Assembly: GCF_035593345.1 (NCBI RefSeq)
Contig: NZ_CP141606.1
Span: forward strand, 496,001-560,000
From: Lelliottia sp. JS-SCA-14
GTDB lineage: Bacteria > Pseudomonadota > Gammaproteobacteria > Enterobacterales > Enterobacteriaceae
Direction: 5' to 3'
Length of the DNA stretch: 64,000 nucleotides
Below the pieces are notes generated by a model. It saw only the letters and a list, made by a program, of their open reading frames with translations. It was not told where the DNA came from and ran no database searches. The position numbers were made by a program, and so were the translations under genes. Below are positions 22,765 through 34,990 of the stretch, in pieces (position 1 is the first letter of the stretch; every line of letters starts with the position of its first letter).

Positions 22765-23707
22765 TGTGAGTAAGGCAAGCCTGCCAAAGGCGATATTTTT
22801 AATGGGCCCAACGGCCTCGGGCAAAACCGCGTTAGCCATTGAGCTACGTAAAGTTTTGCCAGTAGAGTTGATTAGCGTCGATTCCGCCCTTATTTATCAA
22901 GGGATGGATATCGGCACGGCAAAGCCAGACGCAGACGAACTGCGCGCGGCACCGCACCGACTGCTGGACATTCTCGACCCGGCGCAGGCTTACTCCGCAG
23001 CGGATTTTCGCCGCGATGCGCTGGCGCAAATGGCCGAGATTACCGCAGCGGGCCGGATTCCGCTGTTAGTCGGCGGAACCATGCTCTATTTCAAGGCGCT
23101 GCTGGAGGGGTTATCACCCTTGCCATCCGCGAACCCTGAAGTGAGAGCCAGAATTGAGCAGCAGGCGGCAGAGCAGGGATGGGGCGCGTTGCACAAACAA
23201 CTGGAAGAGGTTGATCCGGTTGCCGCAGCACGGATTCATCCAAATGATCCGCAAAGGCTTTCCCGGGCACTGGAAGTTTTTTTCATTTCGGGTAAAACTT
23301 TAACGGAACTGACGCAAACGTCAGGAGAAGCTCTGCCGTATCAGGTGCATCAGTTCGCCATCGCCCCGGCGAGCCGTGAACTGCTCCATCAGCGAATTGA
23401 GCAGCGTTTTCATCAGATGTTAGCTTCAGGTTTTGAAGCAGAAGTGCGGGCGCTTTTTGCTCGCGGAGATTTGCATACGGACATGCCTTCCATTCGTTGT
23501 GTCGGATACCGCCAGATGTGGTCTTACATTGAAGGCGAGATTTCATACGATGAAATGGTTTATCGAGGTGTTTGCGCCACCAGACAGTTAGCGAAACGCC
23601 AGATAACCTGGTTGCGCGGTTGGGACGGAATCCACTGGTTAGACAGTGAGAAGCCAGACCAGGCGTACAACGAAGTTTTACAGGTTGTGGGTGCTATCGC
23701 AGACTGA
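22757..23707 (+). CDS. miaA: tRNA dimethylallyltransferase
   Basis: A 316-residue enzyme that adds dimethylallyl to N6 of A37 in UNN-decoding tRNAs. P-loop GPTASGKT at about 17-24, substrate block [18 protein letters not shown], then [16 protein letters not shown] and CVGYRQMW. Starts within the last codons of mutL. In E. coli, heat-shock and housekeeping promoters for hfq lie in this gene; I did not verify them here. Confidence 0.98.
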   Translation: MSDVSKASLPKAIFLMGPTASGKTALAIELRKVLPVELISVDSALIYQGMDIGTAKPDADELRAAPHRLLDILDPAQAYSAADFRRDALAQMAEITAAGRIPLLVGGTMLYFKALLEGLSPLPSANPEVRARIEQQAAEQGWGALHKQLEEVDPVAAARIHPNDPQRLSRALEVFFISGKTLTELTQTSGEALPYQVHQFAIAPASRELLHQRIEQRFHQMLASGFEAEVRALFARGDLHTDMPSIRCVGYRQMWSYIEGEISYDEMVYRGVCATRQLAKRQITWLRGWDGIHWLDSEKPDQAYNEVLQVVGAIAD

Positions 23708-23780
23708 ATGTGTACAATTAACTCGTATCGTGCGCAATTTTTCAGAATCGCAAGGTTCTAAGTACATAACAAGCATATAA

Positions 23781-24104
<324 letters not shown>

Positions 24105-24178
24105 GGTAACGGGCTGTTTTTCCACACGGGGAGCCAGGTTTCTGCGTTCCCCGCTGATTTATTTTGAGGATAATACGC

Positions 24179-25459
24179 TTGTTTGACCGTTATGATGCCG
24201 GTGAGCATGCGGTACTGGTACACATCTATTTTACGCAAGACAAAGATATGGAAGACCTCCAGGAGTTTGAAGCTCTGGTCTCTTCCGCCGGTGTCGAAGC
24301 ATTACAGGTGATTACCGGTAGCCGTAAAGCGCCGCACCCAAAGTTTTTTGTTGGTGAAGGTAAAGCAGTCGAAATTGCGGAAGCCGTAAAAGCAACCGGC
24401 GCGTCCGTCGTGCTGTTTGACCATGCGCTATCTCCGGCTCAAGAGCGTAACCTGGAAGCCCTGTGCGAATGTCGCGTTATCGACCGTACGGGACTGATTT
24501 TAGATATTTTTGCTCAGCGTGCACGTACCCACGAGGGGAAACTGCAGGTTGAGCTGGCGCAATTGCGCCATCTGGCCACGCGTCTTGTGCGCGGCTGGAC
24601 CCACCTTGAAAGGCAAAAAGGCGGGATTGGTTTGCGCGGTCCGGGTGAAACCCAGCTCGAAACCGACCGTCGACTGCTGCGTGGTCGTATTACCCAGATC
24701 CTCTCACGTCTGGCGCGAGTCGAAAAACAGCGTGAGCAAGGACGTCGTTCGCGAACCAAAGCTGACATCCCGACGGTGTCGCTGGTGGGGTATACCAACG
24801 CCGGTAAATCCACCCTGTTTAACCAGATAACCGAGGCCAAGGTGTATGCCGCAGACCAGCTGTTTGCGACCCTTGACCCGACGCTGCGTCGCATCGACGT
24901 GGCGGATGTGGGTGAAACGGTGCTGGCGGATACCGTAGGGTTTATTCGCCATTTGCCGCACGATCTGGTGGCCGCGTTTAAAGCCACCTTGCAGGAGACG
25001 CGTCAGGCGACGCTGCTGCTGCATATCATCGACGCTGCGGATGTTCGCGTGCAGGAAAACATCGACGCGGTGAATACCGTGCTCGAAGAGATCGACGCGC
25101 ACGAGATCCCGACGCTGCTGGTGATGAATAAAATCGATATGCTGGACGACTTCGAGCCACGTATCGACCGAGATGAAGAGAACAAACCGATTCGGGTCTG
25201 GCTTTCTGCCCAGACCGGTGTCGGTGTGCCACTACTTTTCCAGGCTTTGACAGAACGTCTTTCTGGTGAGGTGGCTCAGCACACGCTGCGTCTGCCGCCA
25301 CAGGAAGGCAGGCTGCGCAGCCGGTTTTATCAGCTTCAGGCGATAGAAAAAGAGTGGATGGAGGATGACGGCAGCGTGGGGATGCAGGTGCGTATGCCGA
25401 TCGTTGACTGGCGTCGCCTCTGTAAACAAGAACCTACGCTGGTGGACTACGTCGTCTGA
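24179..25459 (+). CDS. hflX: Ribosome-splitting GTPase HflX
   Basis: A 426-residue GTPase that splits stalled 70S ribosomes under heat stress. N-terminal HflX domain with [14 protein letters not shown] and the glycine-rich [19 protein letters not shown]1 [10 protein letters not shown]3 [11 protein letters not shown]4 NKIDML. Start is TTG at 24179 ([12 protein letters not shown]), as in E. coli, with GAGG 9 bp upstream. An in-frame TTG 15 bp earlier would place the ribosome site inside the gene and is rejected. Confidence 0.96.
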   Translation: MFDRYDAGEHAVLVHIYFTQDKDMEDLQEFEALVSSAGVEALQVITGSRKAPHPKFFVGEGKAVEIAEAVKATGASVVLFDHALSPAQERNLEALCECRVIDRTGLILDIFAQRARTHEGKLQVELAQLRHLATRLVRGWTHLERQKGGIGLRGPGETQLETDRRLLRGRITQILSRLARVEKQREQGRRSRTKADIPTVSLVGYTNAGKSTLFNQITEAKVYAADQLFATLDPTLRRIDVADVGETVLADTVGFIRHLPHDLVAAFKATLQETRQATLLLHIIDAADVRVQENIDAVNTVLEEIDAHEIPTLLVMNKIDMLDDFEPRIDRDEENKPIRVWLSAQTGVGVPLLFQALTERLSGEVAQHTLRLPPQEGRLRSRFYQLQAIEKEWMEDDGSVGMQVRMPIVDWRRLCKQEPTLVDYVV

Positions 25460-25519
25460 CCAGATAAAGGTGCACGAGCCTGAAAATTCGCCCTTGCATA
25501 ACAAATATGGAGCATATAC

Positions 25520-26782
25520 ATGGCGTGGAATCAGCCCGGTAATAACGGACAAGACCGCGACCCGTGGGGAAGCAGCAATAATCAAGGCGGCAACTCTGGG
25601 GGAAATGGCAACAAAGGTGGTCGCGAGCAGGGGCCTCCTGATCTGGACGATATCTTTCGCAAGCTGAGCAAAAAGCTTGGTGGTTTCGGTACAGGTAAAG
25701 GCTCTGGCTCGGGTGGAAGTTCCACTCAGGGTCCGCGCCCGCACATGGGTGGCCGCGTAGTGAGCATCGTTGCTGCTGCCGTGGTCATCATTTGGGCTGC
25801 CAGCGGGTTCTACACCATTAAAGAAGCTGAACGCGGTGTGGTCACTCGTTTCGGTAAATTCAGCCATCTGGTTGAGCCGGGTCTGAACTGGAAGCCAACC
25901 TTCGTTGATAACGTGACCGCGGTAAACGTGGAATCGGTACGCGAACTGGCGGCGTCCGGCGTGATGCTGACCTCTGACGAGAACGTGGTGCGCGTTGAGA
26001 TGAACGTGCAGTACCGCGTGACCGATCCGCAGCACTATCTGTTCAGCGTCACCAGCGCCGATGACAGTCTGCGTCAGGCCACCGACAGCGCCCTGCGTGG
26101 CGTGATCGGTAAATACACCATGGACCGTATTCTGACCGAAGGTCGTACCGTTATTCGTAGCGATACCCAGCGCGAGCTGGAAGAGACCATCCGTCCGTAC
26201 AACATGGGTATCACCCTTCTGGACGTCAACTTCCAGGCTGCTCGTCCGCCGGAAGAGGTGAAAGCTGCCTTTGATGATGCGATTGCCGCGCGTGAAAACG
26301 AACAGCAATACATCCGTGAAGCGGAAGCCTACACCAACGAAGTGCAGCCGCGTGCGAACGGTCAGGCGCAGCGTATCCTCGAAGAGGCGCGTGCGTATAA
26401 GACTCAGACCATCCTGGAAGCCCAGGGTGAAGTGGCTCGCTTTGCGAAGCTCCTGCCAGAATATAAAGCTGCCCCGGAAATTACCCGTGAGCGTCTGTAT
26501 ATCGAGACCATGGAGAAAGTGCTGAGCCACACCCGTAAAGTGCTGGTGAATGACAGCAAAGGCGGCAATCTGATGGTGCTGCCACTGGACCAGATGCTGA
26601 AAGGCGGTAGTGCGCCTGCGGCAAAACAGGATACCAGCGGAGCCAATAACCTGTTGCGTCTGCCTCCGGCAGCCAGCAGCAATTCCAGCGCCAATACCAC
26701 GTCTTCTTCAAGCGATGGTGACATCATGGACCAACGCCGTGCCAACGCACAGCGTAACGACAGCCAGCGTCAGGGGGAATAA
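25520..26782 (+). CDS. hflK: FtsH regulator HflK (SPFH protein)
   Basis: A 420-residue inner-membrane protein that with HflC forms a large periplasmic cage around FtsH and limits its proteolysis. An N-terminal cytoplasmic Gly/Asn/Gln-rich segment (MAWNQPGNNGQDRDPWG) is followed by one TM helix at about 80-100 (VVSIVAAAVVIIWAASGFYT), the SPFH domain, then a long Glu/Ala helix (about 255-320). The C-terminal Ser/Ala-rich tail holds a run NSSANTTSSSSDGD. Two bases before hflC. Confidence 0.98.
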   Translation: MAWNQPGNNGQDRDPWGSSNNQGGNSGGNGNKGGREQGPPDLDDIFRKLSKKLGGFGTGKGSGSGGSSTQGPRPHMGGRVVSIVAAAVVIIWAASGFYTIKEAERGVVTRFGKFSHLVEPGLNWKPTFVDNVTAVNVESVRELAASGVMLTSDENVVRVEMNVQYRVTDPQHYLFSVTSADDSLRQATDSALRGVIGKYTMDRILTEGRTVIRSDTQRELEETIRPYNMGITLLDVNFQAARPPEEVKAAFDDAIAARENEQQYIREAEAYTNEVQPRANGQAQRILEEARAYKTQTILEAQGEVARFAKLLPEYKAAPEITRERLYIETMEKVLSHTRKVLVNDSKGGNLMVLPLDQMLKGGSAPAAKQDTSGANNLLRLPPAASSNSSANTTSSSSDGDIMDQRRANAQRNDSQRQGE

Positions 26783-26784
26783 CG

Positions 26785-27789
26785 ATGCGTAAGTCAGTTA
26801 TTGCGATTATCATCATTGCGCTGGTCGTACTTTATACCTCCATCTTTGTGGTGAAAGAGGGCGAGCGCGGGATCACCATGCGCTTCGGTAAAGTTCTGCG
26901 TGACGATGAAAACAAACCGCTGGTCTTCGAGCCGGGTCTGCACTTTAAGCTCCCGATGATTGAATCAGTGAAAATGCTCGACGCCCGTATCCAGACCATG
27001 GATAACCAGGCCGACCGCTTCGTCACCAAAGAGAAAAAAGACCTGATCGTCGATTCTTACATCAAATGGCGTATCAGCGATTTCAGCCGTTACTACCTGG
27101 CAACGGGCGGCGGTGACGTCTCTCAGGCCGAAGTGCTGCTGAAACGTAAGTTCTCTGACCGTCTGCGTTCTGAAATTGGTCGTCTGGATGTGAAAGACAT
27201 CGTGACCGATTCCCGTGGTCGTCTGACTCTGGAAGTCCGTGACGCGCTGAACTCCGGTACCGCGGGTACCGAAGACGAAGTGGCGACACCGGCGGCCGAC
27301 GACGCGATTGCCAAAGCGGCTGAGCGCGTTCAGGCTGAAACCAACGGCAAAGTGGCGGTGATGAACCCGAACAGTATGGCGGCGTTAGGTATCGAAGTGG
27401 TCGATGTGCGTATCAAGCAGATCAACCTGCCTACCGAAGTGTCTGAAGCGATCTATAGCCGTATGCGCGCTGAGCGTGAAGCGGTTGCCCGTCGCCACCG
27501 TTCACAGGGTCAGGAAGAGGCTGAAAAGCTGCGCGCAACAGCGGATTACGAAGTGACGAAAACGCTGGCAGAATCCGAACGTCAGGGCCGCATTATGCGC
27601 GGTGAAGGCGATGCGGAAGCCGCGAAACTGTTTGCTGACGCGTTCAGCCAGGATCCGGATTTCTATGCCTTTATCCGTAGCCTGCGTGCGTACGAAAACA
27701 GCTTCCAGAGCAATCAGGATGTGATGGTGCTCAGCCCTGACAGCGATTTCTTCCGTTATATGAAGACGCCAGGCAACGCCACGCGATAA
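26785..27789 (+). CDS. hflC: FtsH regulator HflC (SPFH protein)
   Basis: A 334-residue partner of HflK with an N-terminal membrane anchor (MRKSVIAIIIIALVVLYTSI), SPFH domain (VVKEGERGITMRFGKVLRD) and C-terminal coiled region (AEREAVARRHRSQGQEEAEK). SD AGGGGG overlaps the end of hflK. A strong terminator follows 20 bp after the stop. Confidence 0.98.
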   Translation: MRKSVIAIIIIALVVLYTSIFVVKEGERGITMRFGKVLRDDENKPLVFEPGLHFKLPMIESVKMLDARIQTMDNQADRFVTKEKKDLIVDSYIKWRISDFSRYYLATGGGDVSQAEVLLKRKFSDRLRSEIGRLDVKDIVTDSRGRLTLEVRDALNSGTAGTEDEVATPAADDAIAKAAERVQAETNGKVAVMNPNSMAALGIEVVDVRIKQINLPTEVSEAIYSRMRAEREAVARRHRSQGQEEAEKLRATADYEVTKTLAESERQGRIMRGEGDAEAAKLFADAFSQDPDFYAFIRSLRAYENSFQSNQDVMVLSPDSDFFRYMKTPGNATR

Positions 27790-27811
27790 ACTCATTCTCG
27801 TTTGAGTTATC

Positions 27812-27847
27812 AAACCACCGCTCTCAACGGAGCGGTGGTTTTCTTTT
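27812..27847 (+). terminator. Terminator after hflC
   Basis: 12-bp stem (27812-27823 with 27830-27841), 6-base loop, followed by TTCTTTT. It ends the hfl operon; yjeT begins 14 bp later, so read-through may supply yjeT. Confidence 0.88.
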
Positions 27848-27860
27848 ATAGGGAGCTAAA

Positions 27861-28058
27861 ATGAATTCCACTATCTTGCTGGCGCTTGCTCTGGTTTTGG
27901 TCCTCGAAGGGCTGGGCCCGATGCTTTATCCGCGTGCCTGGCGTCGAATGATCGCCACCATGACACAATTGCCGGATAATATTTTACGTCGTTTTGGCGG
28001 GGGTCTTGTGGTTGCAGGAGTGGTGATCTACTACATGTTGAGGAAAACGATTGGCTGA
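27861..28058 (+). CDS. yjeT: Small membrane protein YjeT (DUF2065)
   Basis: A 65-residue protein with two predicted TM helices (about 3-22 and 43-62) joined by a basic loop with the family block PRAWRRMIATM. Function unknown. Found between hflC and purA throughout the enterics; GGGAG precedes the ATG. Confidence 0.93.
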   Translation: MNSTILLALALVLVLEGLGPMLYPRAWRRMIATMTQLPDNILRRFGGGLVVAGVVIYYMLRKTIG

Positions 28059-28157
28059 TCAAAAAGTGGTCGGATTTGCCTTATATTGAGGGCAAAAAGT
28101 GCTGTAACTCTGAAAAAGCGGTGGTAGAATCCATTTTTAAGCAATCGGTGATTTTGA

Positions 28158-29459
<1,302 letters not shown>

Positions 29460-29472
29460 TCTGAGTGGTTAA

Positions 29473-29498
29473 CGGCCTGCGGGAAGCCCCGCAGGCCG
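29473..29498 (+). terminator. Hairpin after purA
   Basis: 11-bp perfect GC-rich stem, CGGCCTGCGGG (29473-29483) with CCCGCAGGCCG (29488-29498), 14 bp after the purA stop. No T-tract, so it may act as an mRNA-end stabiliser rather than a classical terminator. Confidence 0.55.
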
Positions 29499-29651
29499 GA
29501 TAAACGAAGTGCTATTTGGCAATCGCCTCCTGTTCCTCGCTTTTTCCCCCTTTCAGTCAAATAAATTAGCCGCTAAGTATCTGGCTGGTTTATCATCAAT
29601 AGTGAATATCTCTGCGGTCTGACCGCGTTTTTCCCTTTTCCTGAGGTTGAT

Positions 29652-30077
29652 GTGCAGTTAACGAGTTTCACCGATTACGGCTTACGTGCGCTGATTTACA
29701 TGGCGTCGTTGCCACAAGGACAGATGACCAGTATCTCTGAGGTGACAGAGGTCTACGGCGTGTCCCGTAATCATATGGTCAAAATAATCAATCAACTTAG
29801 CCGTGCGGGATACGTAACTGCCGTCCGCGGGAAAAACGGGGGGATTCGTCTCGGTAAACCCGCACAGAGTATTCGTGTTGGGGATGTGGTACGTGAACTG
29901 GAGCCGCTGACTCTGGTGAATTGCAGCAGCGAGTTCTGCCACATCACTCCCGCTTGCCGCCTGAAAAAGGCGCTTTCTAAGGCTGTGCAAAGTTTTCTCA
30001 AGGAACTGGATAACTACACGCTGGCCGATTTGGTTGAAGAGAATCAACCGCTTTATAAATTATTGCTGGTGGAATGA
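29652..30077 (+). CDS. nsrR: Nitric-oxide-sensing repressor NsrR
   Basis: A 141-residue Rrf2-family [2Fe-2S] repressor that releases DNA when NO attacks the cluster. The winged-helix domain ([20 protein letters not shown]) precedes cluster ligands Cys91, Cys96 and Cys102 in [14 protein letters not shown]. Start is GTG at 29652, as in E. coli. Its end overlaps the region just before rnr (38 bp to that start), so the two are likely cotranscribed. A near-perfect NsrR operator lies before ytfE in this window. Confidence 0.97.
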   Translation: MQLTSFTDYGLRALIYMASLPQGQMTSISEVTEVYGVSRNHMVKIINQLSRAGYVTAVRGKNGGIRLGKPAQSIRVGDVVRELEPLTLVNCSSEFCHITPACRLKKALSKAVQSFLKELDNYTLADLVEENQPLYKLLLVE

Positions 30078-30115
30078 AGAAAATTTCCACCGGAGCTGAC
30101 AACGGAGGAACCGAC

Positions 30116-32563
30116 ATGTCACATGATCCTTTCCAGGAACGCGAAGCCGAAAAGTACGCGAATCCTATCCCAAGCCGCGAGTTCATCATCGAACACTTAA
30201 CAAAACGCGAAAAACCCGCTAACCGTGAAGAACTTGCCGTTGAATTAAACATTGAAGGCGAAGAGCAAATTGAAGCCCTTCGTCGCCGCCTGCGCGCCAT
30301 GGAGCGCGACGGCCAGTTGGTCTTTACCCGCCGTCAGTGCTATGCCCTGCCGGAACGTCTCGACCTGCTGAAAGGCATCGTCATCGGCCATCGCGATGGC
30401 TTTGGCTTCCTGCGCGTTGAAGGCCGCAAGGACGACCTGTACCTCTCATCTGAACAGATGAAGATGTGCATCCACGGCGATCAGATCCTGGCGCAGCCGC
30501 TAGGCGCTGACCGCAAGGGCCGCCGTGAGGCACGCGTGGTGCGTGTCCTGGTGCCTAAAACCAGCCAGATCGTCGGGCGTTACTTCACCGACGCTGGCGT
30601 GGGTTTTGTGGTGCCGGACGACAGCCGTCTGAGCTTCGACATCCTGATCCCGCCGGAAGAGGTGATGGGCGCGCGCATGGGCTTCGTGGTGGTGGTTGAA
30701 CTCACCCAGCGTCCAACACGCCGTACCAAAGCGATCGGTAAGATCGTGGAAGTGCTGGGCGATAACATGGGCACCAGCATGGCCGTGGATATGGCGCTGC
30801 GTACTCATGAGATCCCTTACGTCTGGCCTGATGCCGTTGAAAACCAGGTCAAAGATCTGAAAGAACAGGTGCCGGAAGAGGCCAAAATCGGCCGCGTGGA
30901 TCTGCGCGATCTGCCGCTGGTGACCATTGATGGCGAAGACGCACGCGACTTTGATGACGCCGTCTTCTGCGAGAAAAAACGCGGCGGCGGCTGGCGCCTG
31001 TGGGTGGCGATTGCCGACGTGAGCTATTACGTGCGCCCTAACACCCCGCTGGACAATGAAGCGCGCAGCCGTGGCACGTCCGTCTACTTCCCGTCGCAGG
31101 TGGTCCCAATGCTGCCGGAAGTGCTCTCCAACGGTTTGTGCTCCCTGAACCCGCAGGTTGATCGTCTGTGCATGGTCTGCGAAATGACCATCTCCACCAA
31201 AGGGCGTTTAACCGGCTACAAATTCTATGAAGCGGTGATGAGCTCGCACGCGCGCCTGACCTACACCAAAGTCTGGCACATGCTGCAGGGCGACCAGGAG
31301 CTGCGCGAGCAATACGCGCCGCTGGTCAAACATATCGAAGAGCTGCACAACCTCTACAAAGTGCTGGATCAGGCGCGCGAAGAGCGCGGCGGGATCTCCT
31401 TTGAGAGCGAAGAGGCGAAGTTCATCTTCAACGCCGAACGTCGCATCGAGCGTATCGAGCAGACGCAGCGTAACGATGCCCACAAGCTGATCGAAGAGTG
31501 CATGATTCTGGCGAACATCTCGGCGGCGCGTTTCGTTGAGAAAGCTAAAGAGCCTGCGCTGTTCCGTATTCACGATAAACCGACCACCGAAGCGATCACC
31601 GCGTTCCGTTCGGTGCTGGCGGAGCTGGGTCTGGAACTGCCGGGCGGCAGCAAACCAGAGCCGCGCGACTACGCCGAGCTGCTGGAGTCCATCGGCGATC
31701 GTCCTGACGCAGAGATGCTGCAAACCATGCTGCTGCGTTCGATGAAACAGGCGATTTACGATCCGGAAAACCGCGGTCACTTCGGCCTGGCGCTGCAGTC
31801 TTACGCGCACTTTACCTCGCCGATTCGTCGTTACCCGGATCTGTCGTTGCACCGCGCCATTAAGTATCTGCTGGCGCAGGAGCAGGGGCACAAAGGCAAC
31901 ACCACCGAAACCGGCGGCTACCACTACTCCATGGAAGAGATGCTCCAGCTGGGTCAGCACTGTTCGATGGCGGAACGCCGCGCCGACGAAGCGACGCGCG
32001 ATGTGGCGGACTGGCTGAAGTGTGACTTCATGCTGGATCAGGTAGGCAACGTCTTTAGAGGCGTCATCGCCAGCGTCACCGGCTTTGGCTTCTTCGTGCG
32101 TCTCGACGAGCTGTTCATCGACGGTCTGGTCCACGTCTCCTCTCTGGACAACGACTACTATCGCTACGATCAGGTCGGTCAGCGTCTGACCGGTGAATCC
32201 GGCGGCCAGACTTACCGTCTGGGCGATCGCGTGGAAGTTAAAGTTGAAGCCGTGAACATGGACGAGCGTAAGATTGATTTCAGCCTGATCTCCAGCGAAC
32301 GTGCGCCGCGTAACGTTGGGAAAACCGAGCGTGAGAAGGCCAGAAAAGGGCCGAACGGCAAAACCAGCGGTAAGCGCCGTCAGACCGGTAAAAAGGTGAA
32401 CTTCGAGCCGGATGCCGCTTTCCGTGGTGATAAAGCCAAAGCTGCGCCGAAACCGCCGAAAGCGAAGAAAGAGAAAGGCGCGAAAAAGCCGTCGGCCAAG
32501 ACTCAGAAAATAGCAGCCGCGACCAAAGCGAAGCGTGCGGCGAAGAAAAAAGTGGCGGAGTGA
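30116..32563 (+). CDS. rnr: Ribonuclease R
   Basis: An 815-residue processive 3'-5' exoribonuclease able to degrade structured RNA. Order: N-terminal helix-turn-helix (about 20-90), two cold-shock domains, RNB catalytic domain with [12 protein letters not shown] and [14 protein letters not shown]1 domain near 640-725 ([20 protein letters not shown]), then a Lys/Ala-rich tail. Start at [10 protein letters not shown] is fixed by GGAGG seven bases upstream and E. coli homology; the longer frame from 30074 is not used. Confidence 0.97.
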   Translation: MSHDPFQEREAEKYANPIPSREFIIEHLTKREKPANREELAVELNIEGEEQIEALRRRLRAMERDGQLVFTRRQCYALPERLDLLKGIVIGHRDGFGFLRVEGRKDDLYLSSEQMKMCIHGDQILAQPLGADRKGRREARVVRVLVPKTSQIVGRYFTDAGVGFVVPDDSRLSFDILIPPEEVMGARMGFVVVVELTQRPTRRTKAIGKIVEVLGDNMGTSMAVDMALRTHEIPYVWPDAVENQVKDLKEQVPEEAKIGRVDLRDLPLVTIDGEDARDFDDAVFCEKKRGGGWRLWVAIADVSYYVRPNTPLDNEARSRGTSVYFPSQVVPMLPEVLSNGLCSLNPQVDRLCMVCEMTISTKGRLTGYKFYEAVMSSHARLTYTKVWHMLQGDQELREQYAPLVKHIEELHNLYKVLDQAREERGGISFESEEAKFIFNAERRIERIEQTQRNDAHKLIEECMILANISAARFVEKAKEPALFRIHDKPTTEAITAFRSVLAELGLELPGGSKPEPRDYAELLESIGDRPDAEMLQTMLLRSMKQAIYDPENRGHFGLALQSYAHFTSPIRRYPDLSLHRAIKYLLAQEQGHKGNTTETGGYHYSMEEMLQLGQHCSMAERRADEATRDVADWLKCDFMLDQVGNVFRGVIASVTGFGFFVRLDELFIDGLVHVSSLDNDYYRYDQVGQRLTGESGGQTYRLGDRVEVKVEAVNMDERKIDFSLISSERAPRNVGKTEREKARKGPNGKTSGKRRQTGKKVNFEPDAAFRGDKAKAAPKPPKAKKEKGAKKPSAKTQKIAAATKAKRAAKKKVAE

Positions 32564-32566
32564 TTT

Positions 32567-32603
32567 CCCCCTCACCCTGACCCTCTCCCCATAGGGGAGA
32601 GGG
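32567..32603. repeat. CCCTCTCCC hairpin repeat, copy 2
   Basis: CCCCCTCACCCTGA then CCCTCTCCCC-ATA-GGGGAGAGGG, the reverse orientation of the copy at 9479-9515. It fills most of the rnr-rlmB gap, so it is transcribed between two genes of one operon and may attenuate or stabilise. Confidence 0.75.
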
Positions 32604-32628
32604 AAAAAGCAATTAACGAGAACCATCA

Positions 32629-33360
32629 ATGAGTGAAATGATTTACGGCATCCATGCGGTGCAGGCCCTGCTGGAGCGCGCCCCGGAGCGTTTTCAGGAA
32701 GTTTATATTCTGAAAGGGCGTGAGGATAAACGTCTGCTGCCGCTGATCCATGCTCTGGAAGCCCAGGGCGTGGTGATTCAGCTGGCGAGCCGCCAGTTCC
32801 TCGATGAGAAAAGCGAGGGAGCCGTTCACCAGGGCATTATCGCCCGTGCGAAACCGGGTCGTCAGTACCAGGAAAACGATCTGCCGGATCTGATTGCCCA
32901 GCTGGATAACCCGTTCTTCCTGATCCTCGACGGCGTGACCGATCCGCACAACCTCGGCGCATGCCTGCGTAGCGCTGATGCGGCGGGCGTCCATGCGGTG
33001 ATTGTGCCGCGCGATCGTTCTGCACAGCTGAACGCCACGGCCAAGAAAGTGGCCTGCGGCGCGGCGGAAAACGTACCGCTGATCCGCGTGACCAACCTGG
33101 CGCGCACCATGCGTCAGCTGCAGGAAGAGAACATCTGGATCGTTGGCACCGCTGGCGAAGCCGACCATACCCTGTATCAGAGCAAAATGACTGGCCGTAT
33201 GGCGCTGGTGATGGGGGCTGAAGGGGAAGGGATGCGCCGTCTGACGCGCGAGCATTGCGACGAGCTGATCAGCATTCCGATGGCGGGCAGCGTTTCGTCT
33301 CTGAACGTGTCTGTGGCAACAGGTATTTGCCTGTTCGAAGCGGTGCGTCAGCGCGGGTGA
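32629..33360 (+). CDS. rlmB: 23S rRNA Gm2251 2'-O-methyltransferase
   Basis: A 243-residue SPOUT methyltransferase acting on G2251 in the peptidyl-transferase P-loop. N-terminal L30e-like RNA-binding domain ([18 protein letters not shown]); C-terminal knot with [32 protein letters not shown] and [17 protein letters not shown]. Length equals E. coli. A triple REP cluster follows. Confidence 0.98.
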   Translation: MSEMIYGIHAVQALLERAPERFQEVYILKGREDKRLLPLIHALEAQGVVIQLASRQFLDEKSEGAVHQGIIARAKPGRQYQENDLPDLIAQLDNPFFLILDGVTDPHNLGACLRSADAAGVHAVIVPRDRSAQLNATAKKVACGAAENVPLIRVTNLARTMRQLQEENIWIVGTAGEADHTLYQSKMTGRMALVMGAEGEGMRRLTREHCDELISIPMAGSVSSLNVSVATGICLFEAVRQRG

Positions 33361-33369
33361 TGGTGTTTT

Positions 33370-33502
33370 TGCCGGGTGGCGGCTGCGCCTTACCCGGCCT
33401 ACAAAAGCGCGACCATGCCGTATGTTGCCGGGTGACGGCTTCGCCTTACCCGGCCTACAAATGCACGATCCTGTAGGCCCGGTAAGCGTAGCGCCACCGG
33501 GC
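33370..33502. repeat. REP cluster (BIME), three units, rlmB / MHS transporter junction
   Basis: Two direct REP units (33371-33402 and 33426-33458, core GCCGGGTGGCGGCTGCGCC) and one inverted unit (33472-33502, GTAGGCCCGGTAAGCGTAGC). It lies between convergent genes, a typical BIME site. Confidence 0.88.
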
Positions 33503-33509
33503 GCAAAGG

Positions 33510-34799
33510 CTACTCCTCCAGCGACCGAAGATGGTCGTCTTTCTTGAGCGTCATCAGCGCGACAATACTCACCACCGCCGTCGCCATCACGTAATACGCC
33601 GGAATATCCAGATTCCCCGTCTGCTTAATCAATCCGGTAATAATCAAACCCGCACAGCCCGAGAAGATCGCGTTCGACAGCGAATAGGCCAGCCCCAGCC
33701 CGGTATAACGCACGCGCGTCGGGAACATCTCCGACAGCATCGCCGGACCCGGCCCCGCCAGCATTCCGACCAGACCGCCCGCAATCAGCACCACCATCGC
33801 TTTCACCGCCAGCGTGCTGGACTCCAGCTGCAAAATCTTCAGCAGCGGCAGGGCGAGGATCAGCAGCAGCGCAGTGGCAATCACCATCACCGTGCGTCGC
33901 CCGATGCGGTCGCTCAGTATCCCCGACGGAATAATCGTCAGCGCAAACCCGATATTCGAAATCACCGCAATTAGCAGCGCCTGGTTAAAGCCCGTGTGCA
34001 GCGCGGATTGCAGGTAAGTCGGCATAATCACCAGATAGGTATACCCGGCGGCAGACCATACCATCACGCGGCCAATTCCCATCACGATCGCTTTCAGCGT
34101 TGCGGCAGTCTGCGCCCGGGCGACGACCGGTTTCTCTTTCTGCTGCACAAAACTCGGTGTCTCTTCCATGCTGACGCGCAGCCACAGGGCAACCACGCCC
34201 ATCGGCAGGGCGAGGAAGAACGGAATGCGCCATCCCCAGTCATGCAGCGCTTCTGGCGTCATCACCGCCGAGAGCAGGGCGACGATACCTGCGCCTGCCA
34301 GCAGACCGAGCGCCACGGTAAAGGATTGCCATGCGCCGTACAGCCCGCGTTTGCCGCGCGGCGCAAACTCGGTCATCAGCGACACCGCTCCGCCATATTC
34401 ACCACCGGCAAACAGCCCTTGCAGGATGCGCAGTCCGGTGATGATCAGCGGCGCGGCAATGCCGATGCTGGCGTATACCGGCACCATGCCGATAGCGGCA
34501 GTGGCAAGTGTCATCAGCACCAGGACGATAATCAGCGTCGGCTTACGGCCGATGCGGTCGCCAATACGACCGAACACCACCGCGCCGAGCGGGCGGAAGA
34601 AGAAGGCGATTGCGAACGAGGCGTAGGTGAGGATCAGGCTGGTCATCCCCGCTTCGCCTTCAAGCTGGAAGAAGTTCTTCGCAATGACGGTGGCCATAAA
34701 GCCATACACCGCGAATTCATACCATTCGATGAAGTTGCCAATCGAGCCTGCAATTAAAGCGCGCTTGTGCGCATCCGGCGCACGTTGGGAAGAGTGCAT
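33510..34799 (-). CDS. MHS-family (metabolite:H+ symporter) MFS transporter
   Basis: A 429-residue, 12-helix inner-membrane carrier. The opening IGNFIEWYEFAVYGFMATVI and loop 2-3 GRIGDRIGRKPTL are the MHS signature shared by ProP, KgtP and ShiA; GGEYGGAVSLMTEF lies in helix 5 and LSDRIGRRTVM in loop 8-9. The substrate (organic acid, betaine, proline and so on) cannot be read from sequence. E. coli has nothing here between rlmB and aidB, so it is an accessory gene, bordered on its 3' side by a REP cluster. No adjacent metabolic gene hints at a substrate. Confidence 0.85.
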   Translation of the reverse strand: MHSSQRAPDAHKRALIAGSIGNFIEWYEFAVYGFMATVIAKNFFQLEGEAGMTSLILTYASFAIAFFFRPLGAVVFGRIGDRIGRKPTLIIVLVLMTLATAAIGMVPVYASIGIAAPLIITGLRILQGLFAGGEYGGAVSLMTEFAPRGKRGLYGAWQSFTVALGLLAGAGIVALLSAVMTPEALHDWGWRIPFFLALPMGVVALWLRVSMEETPSFVQQKEKPVVARAQTAATLKAIVMGIGRVMVWSAAGYTYLVIMPTYLQSALHTGFNQALLIAVISNIGFALTIIPSGILSDRIGRRTVMVIATALLLILALPLLKILQLESSTLAVKAMVVLIAGGLVGMLAGPGPAMLSEMFPTRVRYTGLGLAYSLSNAIFSGCAGLIITGLIKQTGNLDIPAYYVMATAVVSIVALMTLKKDDHLRSLEE

Positions 34800-34990
34800 A
34801 ATGATTCTCTCTCGGAAGATGAGAATAAATTATTCAACAGATTGGTCCGCGTGAAATAGTTTATTCTTATGTTGTGTGACCTGATTCACGAATGATTTCA
34901 GGTAGATCGCCACCCTGTGACCCGACTCCCATGCAGCCGCCCCGTGCTCTGTCCATACTTACCTTCATTGCCATTGAAGGAGGGACACAT

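Noticed and set aside
25232..26530. 432-codon open frame on the minus strand opposite hflX/hflK
   Set aside because: Antisense shadow of two conserved genes; composition rich in His/Arg/Thr with no domain.
31208..32629. 473-codon open frame on the minus strand opposite rnr
   Set aside because: It is antisense to a fully conserved rnr coding region, has no recognisable motif, and arises from the high GC third-position bias of rnr.
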